DNA of 5,489 nt from Desulfobacteraceae bacterium (GTDB lineage Bacteria > Desulfobacterota > Desulfobacteria > Desulfobacterales > Desulfobacteraceae), in the NCBI GenBank assembly GCA_003354055.1, contig PIVQ01000521.1, positions 1 to 5,489 on the forward strand. The letters run 5' to 3'. The translations under genes and the position numbers were made by a program. How positions within the stretch are numbered: the stretch's first letter is position 1; each line of letters opens with the position of its first letter. This document shows, piece after piece, positions 1-5,489 of this stretch. The notes below the pieces were generated by a model. It ran no database searches. It was given only the letters and a program-made list of their open reading frames with translations, and had not been told where the DNA came from.

Positions 1-911
1 TGGGCCTCGATATATGAAATTGTCCCGGGAGAGACACCCGAATTTTGGTACGCCTGCACCATGGCCGCCTTCATCCCGTTGCCCGTGGGGGCCGTCAGGG
101 ACATCCCTTTACCGCCGTGTGCAATGCCGGTGCCCTTGATGACGGCATAAATGCGATCATTGTCACCGATTGCCTTGTCCAGTGGTTTAATGATCATCGC
201 GCCAACGCCTTCGCTGCGGACATACCCGTCAGCATCTGCCTGAAACGATTTTGCCTTTCCCCTTGGGCTGAGATGGCCGAATGCATCGACGCCACTGAAT
301 CCGACCGGCGAAAGAAGCAGGTTGACCGCGCCGATAATCGCCTGTTCGCATTCACCCAGGCGCATGGAGCCAATCCCGCGGTGCAGGGCAGCGAGCGCCG
401 AGGAGCAGGCGGTCTCACAATATTCGCTCGGGCCGTGCAGATTAAACGCATAGGAGATGCGGTTTGGGATCGCTGAAAGAGCTATCCCCGTGGGCGCGTA
501 AGGATCATTTTGCGGAAAAGAGGGAAGGTGCATATATTCGTTCATGCCGGGGCTGATGAATACGCCCGTGGGCGTTTGAGATAACGCTTTGGGGGCAATG
601 CCCGCATCCTCCATCGCTTTCCATACGTAGAGCATCATAAGGCGCTGCTGAGGATCCATCACATCCGCTTCCCTGGGGGATATACCAAAGAACATGGGAT
701 CAAAATCCCCAACGCCGTTGATAAACCCGCCCCATTTGACACCGGTTGCCTCTTCCTTTTGCACATCTCCCAAAACCCTTTTCCAGTCCCAGCGATCCCG
801 TGGAATTTCGGTAATACAATTTTTACCCGATTCAAGATTTTTCCAGAAGGCTTCGACATTTTCCGCCATTGGAAATCTTCCGCTGATGCCGACAATGGCT
901 ACGGGAGCAAC
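1..911 (-). other. KS2 domain, N-terminal two-thirds
   Basis: Residues 1527-1829 start the next module with VAPVAIVGISGRFP. They continue through FFGISPREADVMDPQQR and the active site ETACSSALAALH, with Cys1695 (405-407), then FQADADGYVRSEGVGA and GKGMSLTAPTGNGMKAAM, and stop at SYIEA plus the bases CA, the start of the EAHGTGT motif. The Cys is present, so this is not an obviously dead KS; the two catalytic His residues lie beyond the window edge. Glu replaces the more common Asp before TACSS, and the local wording (NRISYAFNLHGPSEYCE, GECEQAIIGAVNLLLSP) is strongly reminiscent of trans-AT KSs, which group by the chemistry of the chain they accept. Its clade cannot be assigned by eye. Confidence 0.93.
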
Positions 912-3900
912 AGACGTGTTCGAGACCGGCTCCTTCTTCTGTGCAACGGATACCTGCGCAAAGCGTGCTCGCGTCCTTTTAGGGATCGGTGTACCGCCGG
1001 AAATCCGTGGCGCCAAACTCGCTTCCGGGCTGCCTTTCTCAACAAATTGTCCTGCTAACAGCGATGGATGGGCGCCCACCAGGTATTTTGCAAAACCATC
1101 CAGGGTCGGATACTCGAAAAACAGAGTGGGAGGCAGCTCAAGATCATATTGCTGGTTGACTTTGTTGGTTAATTCAGTCAGTGAGATGGAATCGAATCCA
1201 TAACTGCCCAGCTCCTCCTCCGGATCAATTTTTTCGATCCCGATTTTCATCATTTTAGAAACATCAGCCATCAGCCGACGCTTAACCGCCTCCAATAACC
1301 CTAAGGCGTCGTTTTCCATCGGGGAACGGGAAGACTCGCCGCTCAAAACGGGATCAGGTGCAGGCACGGCCGGGGAAAGAAACTTTTGCCGCATTTGGGC
1401 AATCTGGCCTTCGCAAACCAGGGTCCGTGGCAGATCCAAGGCACAAGAGCGATAAAATGCCATGAGACCGTTCTGCGTCCCCAAGGCAATCATCCCTAAT
1501 TTCATCTTCAGCATTTTTAAAGTTTCTTCATCCACCCGCATTCCGCCCTCTCGCCAAAGCGGCCAGTTGATGGACAAAGTTTTGCCGGAACGTTTTTTCG
1601 CTTTAACGAGGCTGTCTCGATATTCGGCATAGGCATCCATGAACGCGTTGGCGCATGCATAATCCGTCTGTCCGATATTGCCCAGCGCTCCGGCGCCGGA
1701 GGAAAACATGATAAAAAAATCAAGGGGCAGATTCCTGCTCTCTTCATCCAAATTGGTCAATCCCGAAACTTTCGGCCCCAGAACTTGCCTAAACTCCTGC
1801 CTCGTTTTTTTAATGATCGCGTTATCCCGGATAATACCGGCGCTGTGAATGATGCCGTTCAGCTCTTTAAACGCGTTCTTGATGTTTGCAATCAACTTCT
1901 TGACATCGGCTTTTTTCCGGACGTCCGCCTGTTTATATTCGGCCCTGGCGCCGCCATCTTCCAGTTTCGCGAGGAGTGATTGTTTTTCCGGGCCAAGTTT
2001 GGACCGGCCAGTCAGGATGATGACGGGATTTTTAACCCGGGATACGATCTCTTTGGCAAAGATGAATCCCAGCCCGCTCGCACCGCCGGTAATCAAATAA
2101 ACGCCCCGGTCTTTCCATGGTATTGACTGTCCGGACAATTCAGTCAGGTTTTCCTTAACATCCCCGGTGGTTTCAAATGCCGCGACCAGACGTTTGTCAT
2201 CCTGATAGCGAATCACTTTGTCTTCGGGACACCGGGCATTCTCCCCCAGCATCCGTGTGATGGTACCTGAATTATCCTTGCCCCCGGTCATTTCGATGGT
2301 TTGACCGGAAAGCGTTGAATTTTCCATATCAGCGCTTTTCAGCAATCCGGAAAGGCCAATATACAACCCCTTTTCGCTATTGCCCGGAATCACCAGCTGA
2401 ATGAATTGCGTCCCCTTTGGTTTCCCTTGGAGGATAATTTTTTTTATCTCATTGAACAGCTGAAGTGCATAGGTCTCAAACCGGCCTTCGATTTTCTTCT
2501 TTTTCGATTTTAAAGAGATACATTTAACGCCCTTCATGACTTTTTTCAGGGTCGATGCGAGGCCCGGCGCAGCCTCACAAAGTACGACAATATGCTGGTC
2601 ATAATTATGTGGTGCAACTGCCTCATCATCTACTGGTTTCTCTTTCCATGACGGTTTCAGCAGCAATACTCCCGTTTCCGGGTCTTTAAATTCTTTAGTG
2701 GAAAATCCCCGTAACCGTGCACAGATCCGGCCGTTATCATCACACACATCAATATCGAGCTTTTGAACTCTGTTATCTGCCGCGGCACAGGTTCTGATAT
2801 GGGCCCACATGGTTGAAGCACATGGGCCGTAAATCTCTATATGCTCCAGGGCAAACGGCACTGAGGGCTGAAGATTGCCGGGAGATTTGAGGCCTGGCCC
2901 GGTGACTCCCGGCTCGAACATCAAACCGATTGACGCCTGTAACGCTGCATCCATCAGACCCGGATGCAGGGTAAACTGCCCGTCCCTATCAAAAACAGAG
3001 GTCGGAAGCGCCAGACGGGCCAACACCTGCCCCTCCCCCACATACAAAGTTTCGATCCCTTTGTGTCCCGGACCATATGAAAGGCCCGCCTTTGCAAAAG
3101 CATCATAGCATTCATCCGCCCCCACCTGGCTTTGCGTGCATTTCGCTTTAATCGATTCGATATCAAGCGAAGGGGCTTCCTTGAACTGCACGACCCTGGC
3201 GGCGCCATAGCTATGCACCAAAGTCTTCCCTGTATCGCTATCGCCTGAAGGCTGGGTAAAAATCTCATAACCCAATTCTCCGTTTTCTTTGGGACTGTTT
3301 TCTTTGGGAAACAACCGAATATGAACATCCAACGGATCTTTTCTGGACACGATGGGCCTGGTCCAGACGATGTTTTTCAGTGCAATACCCGATAATGGCG
3401 CCTTTGAAACGCCATTGTCATTAAACCCTTGAACAAAAGATACGGCGGCCCGCGCCATCTCCAGGTAGGCTACTCCCGGCATCACCCTTTTGTCCGCCAC
3501 CACATGGTCCGTAAAATAAAACTCATCACCGGTGAAGCGCTTAAGGAATTTTAATTCCTTGGGACTTGAGATATCTTGATCTATCATTGGATGACGTATC
3601 GGCATTTGCCCTTTCACGCCGGGCGATACGAAAGACGTCCGCGGCAGGGGACGCGCCGTAAAATGATCGAGGCGCGTGAGCAGCTTACCCGATGAATCAA
3701 GCAACCGAATATTGAAAACTTTTACATCACCGTCACCAACCTGAACGGCATGAGCATAACATTTTTTCGGTAAATTAGGATGGACGATCTCGATTTCACC
3801 CAACGAATACGGTACAGCGGCTTCTCCTTTTTCGAAAAGGCCGAGGATCGTCTCCCCTTTTATAATTTCCGGATGCAGACCAAAGAGACACGTCTCAAAG

Positions 3901-5489
3901 GCGCCGTTCAATAAACTCGGATGAAGGCCGTAAGCGCCGAAGGTATCATCAAGATGGGAAGGCAGTTCCAGAAGCGCCAACGCCTCTGCTTTATTATCAT
4001 TTAAGAACAAATCCTTGATGCACATGAAACTTGCAGGGGCAGCCCCTTTTTCGTAGGTTCCGTAAAGCGCTTCATGCCCCTTCCTGATAGTGCAGCGTAC
4101 TTTAATCGATTCAATGGTTGATTCGATATCCGATTTGACATCAGGTGCCAGCGCTTCATTGGCCCGCAGCAAAAGGACAATACCGCGGCTGTGAACCTCC
4201 GTCTCGGTGTTAATACCGCCAAATCCGATATCACCGGATCCGGTATCCCCTATGTGCGAATAAACCTCAAAAGCAATTTGACCACCCTCTTCCGGAAACA
4301 GGCCGATATGCACACGGACCTGTGCCTCTCCAACGATTATAGGTCTTGCCCAAACCAGGTTGTTAACTAAAATCGTGATTTGCTCCTCTTGCCGGAGAGC
4401 CACGGCATGTATCACCGCGGCCCGTACCATCTCCAGATAGGCAGCCCCGGGCAGCATCCTTCTGCCGCCGATAAGATGATCCGCGAGGAAAAACTCATCC
4501 CCTGTAAATGTCGCGCTGAAACGCTGTTCGGTCAGGTCGGATGTGTTCTCATGCACCAAAGGATGCAATTGGGGATGCTGCAGTATGTTGCCGCCCCCAT
4601 CCTTCTGGCCTGCAGCGTCAGCCATCCAATACCGCTCCCGTTCAAACGGATAGGTGGGCAGGCTGATCCGCCTCGGCTTGACACTGCCGTATAGTGTATT
4701 CCAGTCAACAGCGAAACCGCTTGACCAAAGGGACATAATTTCTGAGCCGTTTCCGTGCTCAACCCATTTTTGGATCGCTTCCCGAAACGCTTTATCCGCC
4801 GCTAACGTCTCCAGAGTATCCGATAAGGGTGCAGCCTTTCGTTCCACCCTTCTGCAGTGAAGTCCCTCAATGGCATCGTCTCCGGCAGCAAAGCGTTTCA
4901 ATTTGTCCAGAAGTTCTTCCACGGAGTTTACACTAATGGCCAATCGTTCGGTCATAGCTTCGCGGGCGACCTGAGATGTATAGGCAATATCGGCAATATT
5001 AAAAGGCAACCCATCCGCCATGGGCCATCCATCGAGAAACGCCACCATTTTTCGGGCGTATGCTTTAAGGCGTTCCCCGTTTTTGGCTGAAAGCACGAAA
5101 ATAACCGGCCGGCTTTCCGCTTCGATAACAGGTCTTGTATCCTGATATCCGTCGATGATCATATGGACGTTGGTGCCGCTGAATCCAAAGGAACTGACCG
5201 CGGCACGCAACGGGTGCCCGCCTTCGACTTTCCAGTCCTTTAGTTCAGTATTCACGAAAAAGGGGCTGTCGCCAAAATTGATATGCTCATTTTCTAAGGA
5301 GAAATTGATGGAGGGCGGTATTTTCTTCTGATTCAGGGCTAAAACGACCTTGATGACGCTTGCAACCCCTGCCGCGGCCATGGTATGCCCGATATTGGTT
5401 TTGACCGACCCGATGGCGCAATATTGTTTTTTATCGGTATACTCCTTGAAAACTTGTGACAAGGCTGCGACCTCTATGGGATCTCCAAG
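1..5489 (-). CDS. Modular type I polyketide synthase, trans-AT type (internal fragment, both ends missing)
   Basis: One uninterrupted minus-strand frame fills the window (1,829 full codons plus two bases), with no start or stop inside it. The domain order is KS(C-term)-linker-DH1-DH2-KR-ACP-KS(N-term). The protein is a cytosolic assembly-line megasynthase: each module condenses a malonyl unit onto a thioester-bound chain and adjusts the beta-carbon. Direct evidence is the set of family motifs in the right order and all in one frame: KS NIGH and GFSGTNVH, DH HxxxGxxxxP, KR TGGxxGLG with Ser/Tyr/Asn, ACP GFDSIS, and the KS active site TACSS. No AT (GHSxG region, about 300 residues) is found between KS and DH, and no methyltransferase or enoylreductase is present. 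The lack of an AT and the trans-AT-like linkers imply loading by a separate AT. Neighbouring genes, product and host are not visible. PKS identity is very secure; trans-AT assignment is strong but rests on recognition, not a search. Confidence 0.96.
1077..1304 (-). other. Acyl carrier protein (ACP/PP-binding) domain
   Basis: Residues 1396-1471 are a single carrier domain that holds the growing chain on a phosphopantetheine arm. The attachment site is Ser1434 (1188-1190) in YGFDSISLTEL, followed by LELPPTLFFEYPTLDGFAKYL, a typical type I PKS helix III region. There is no Trp six residues after the Ser, so the beta-branching ACP flag is absent. It lies after a Pro/Ser-rich linker from the KR and before a basic, low-complexity linker (912-1076) that leads into KS2. 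Only one ACP is present in this module. Confidence 0.94.
1410..2672 (-). other. Ketoreductase (KR), structural plus catalytic subdomains, B-type
   Basis: Residues about 940-1360. The first part (about 2115-2672, opening at VLLLKPSW) is the degenerate structural half. The catalytic Rossmann half starts at GVYLITGGASGLG (residues 1129-1141), the NADPH-binding loop. Catalytic residues are all in place with canonical spacing: Lys1240, Ser1264 in FSSGAGALG (1698-1700), Tyr1277 and Asn1281 in YACAN. The loop after HSAG reads IIRDNAIIKK; Asp1222 (1824-1826) is the Asp of the LDD-type signature that marks B-type KRs, which make the D-configured hydroxyl. The domain reduces the beta-ketone on the ACP with NADPH, supplying the substrate for dehydration. 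The INWPLW motif after the active site is also typical. Activity is expected; the stereochemical call is inference from one motif. Confidence 0.93.
2700..3593 (-). other. DH2: dehydratase domain, catalytic dyad intact
   Basis: Residues 633-930 form a second dehydratase domain directly after DH1, separated by a linker of about 15 residues. The active-site motif reads HVVADKRVMP: His662 (3504-3506) and Pro671 are present, but Asp666 stands where the consensus has Gly. SYGPGHKG (Tyr805, Gly806, Pro807) matches the usual YGP motif. LHPGLMDAALQ gives the catalytic Asp847 (2949-2951) and Gln851. This domain should remove water from the beta-hydroxyacyl-ACP made by the downstream KR, giving an alpha,beta-alkene. 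It contains a 15-base tandem duplication (PKENSPKENG, residues 728-737) in a surface-like loop. Activity is likely from His+Asp; the Gly-to-Asp change is the only caution. Confidence 0.92.
3282..3308 (-). repeat. Short in-frame tandem duplication inside DH2
   Basis: The 12-mer gttttctttggg (plus strand) occurs at 3282-3293 and again at 3297-3308, a 15-base period. In the protein it gives PKENS followed by PKENG. At the matching place DH1 has a loop five residues shorter (LFPEEGGQ), which fits a single slippage-type insertion in DH2 that keeps the frame. Confidence 0.85.
3639..4565 (-). other. DH1: dehydratase-fold domain with catalytic Asp replaced by Asn
   Basis: Residues 309-617 form a double-hotdog dehydratase-type domain. 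It starts at an HPLVHE block and carries a complete HxxxGxxxxP motif (His338, Gly342, Pro347; His codon 4476-4478) followed by GAAYLEM. In the second half the expected LHPxLxDxxxQ/H motif reads LHPSLLNGAFE: Asn528 (3906-3908) replaces the catalytic Asp and Glu532 replaces Gln/His. The usual YGPxFxG motif is also missing; the region reads YGTYEKGAAPASF (residues 476-488). The length is normal, so the fold is probably intact. Ordinary syn-dehydration is unlikely without the Asp. DH-like domains with His kept and Asp changed to Asn are known in trans-AT PKSs as enoyl isomerases, and pyran synthases also deviate at these motifs. Alternatives here are double-bond shift, cyclisation, a structural role or an inactive relic. 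The domain call is firm; the activity is open. Confidence 0.88.
4626..5144 (-). other. KS-to-DH linker region, no acyltransferase
   Basis: Residues 116-288 contain a VLSAKNGERLKAYARKM stretch, then an ADIAYTSQVAREAMTERLAI segment, then a VDWNTLY block, and end in LPTYPFERERYW (residues 277-288). This is the flanking subdomain that follows the KS in trans-AT PKSs. It is about 170 residues long, too short to hold an AT, and has no GHSxG or other AT active-site motif. In cis-AT enzymes a full AT of about 300 residues would sit here. The same region is thought to help recruit the standalone AT in trans-AT systems; that role is family knowledge and is not shown by this sequence. Confidence 0.85.
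5145..5489 (-). other. KS1 domain, C-terminal part
   Basis: Residues 1-115 are the last quarter of a ketosynthase, the decarboxylative Claisen-condensing domain. The fragment opens at LGDPIE, which normally follows HGTGT. It continues with the SVKTNIGH block, in which Lys30 and the catalytic His35 (5385-5387) are intact, and ends with the GFSGTNVH signature (His109). The active-site Cys and first His lie outside the window. What can be seen matches a working elongating KS. This KS starts the module that contains DH1-DH2-KR-ACP. Confidence 0.93.

Noticed and set aside
45..476. Plus-strand open frame of 143 codons.
   Set aside because: It lies antisense to KS2, whose frame has strong conserved motifs (TACSS, SEGVGA). 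The plus-strand translation shows no recognisable domain, so it is a shadow.
694..1203. Plus-strand open frame of 169 codons, the longest on that strand.
   Set aside because: It is antisense to the ACP, linker and start of KS2, all of which read clearly on the minus strand. No family resemblance was seen.
1077..1304. Beta-branching type ACP.
   Set aside because: The Trp expected six residues after the phosphopantetheine Ser is absent (Leu1440 there).
2954..3328. Minus-strand open frame of 124 codons in a different phase.
   Set aside because: It overlaps DH2 out of frame; the DH2 frame carries the YGPGHKG and DAALQ motifs and continues through the window, so this is an offset shadow.
2700..4565. 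PUFA-synthase or FabA-like tandem dehydratases.
   Set aside because: Both domains have the PKS-type double-hotdog layout (HxxxGxxxxP early, LHPxLxD/N late) and sit between KS linker and KR, unlike the C-terminal FabA-like pair of PUFA synthases.
4380..4694. Plus-strand open frame of 104 codons.
   Set aside because: It is opposite the conserved DH1 His motif and the LPTYPFERERYW block. It has no supported ribosome-binding context and no domain.
4626..5144. Possible degenerate acyltransferase between KS1 and DH1.
   Set aside because: The region is only about 170 residues, has no GHSxG or downstream AT motif, and matches the post-KS linker of trans-AT PKSs.
1..5489. Frameshift or premature stop splitting the PKS.
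   Set aside because: Motif positions checked along the length (residues 35, 107, 338, 528, 662, 805, 847, 1130, 1222, 1264, 1434, 1695) all fall in one phase and no stop was met.

Overview
The whole 5,489-base window is the inside of one very large gene on the minus strand. It encodes a modular type I polyketide synthase (PKS). The reading frame whose first codon ends at base 5489 (read leftward) stays open for 1,829 codons with no stop, and neither end of the gene is present. No intergenic DNA, promoter, terminator, RNA gene, mobile element, origin or CRISPR array was found. Residue numbers below count from the first codon in the window (residue 1 = bases 5489-5487).

Reading in the direction of translation (right to left), the layout is: C-terminal end of a ketosynthase, KS1 (5145-5489); KS-to-DH linker ending in an LPTYPFERERYW block (4626-5144); a first dehydratase-fold domain, DH1 (3639-4565); a second dehydratase, DH2 (2700-3593); a ketoreductase, KR, with its structural and catalytic halves (1410-2672); an acyl carrier protein, ACP (1077-1304); a short linker; and the N-terminal two-thirds of the next ketosynthase, KS2 (1-911). 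KS1 enters just after the usual HGTGT motif and KS2 leaves at EA(H) of that same motif, so the window is almost exactly one module period.

No acyltransferase lies between KS1 and DH1. The linker, KS and ACP sequences look like those of trans-acyltransferase (trans-AT) PKSs, where a separate AT protein loads every ACP. The module should extend a chain by one malonyl unit, reduce the beta-ketone (the KR has the B-type Asp) and dehydrate it, passing an unsaturated intermediate to KS2.

The unusual part is the DH1-DH2 tandem. DH2 has both catalytic residues (His662, Asp847). DH1 keeps His338 but has Asn528 in place of the catalytic Asp and has lost the YGP motif. Within trans-AT PKSs this pattern is associated with DH-like domains doing other chemistry (double-bond shift or pyran formation), but it could also be a decayed copy.

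The host is a bacterium with moderate GC (roughly half, by eye) and Lys/Ile/Asp-rich coding, unlike the high-GC actinomycete style. Its lineage cannot be named from this window.
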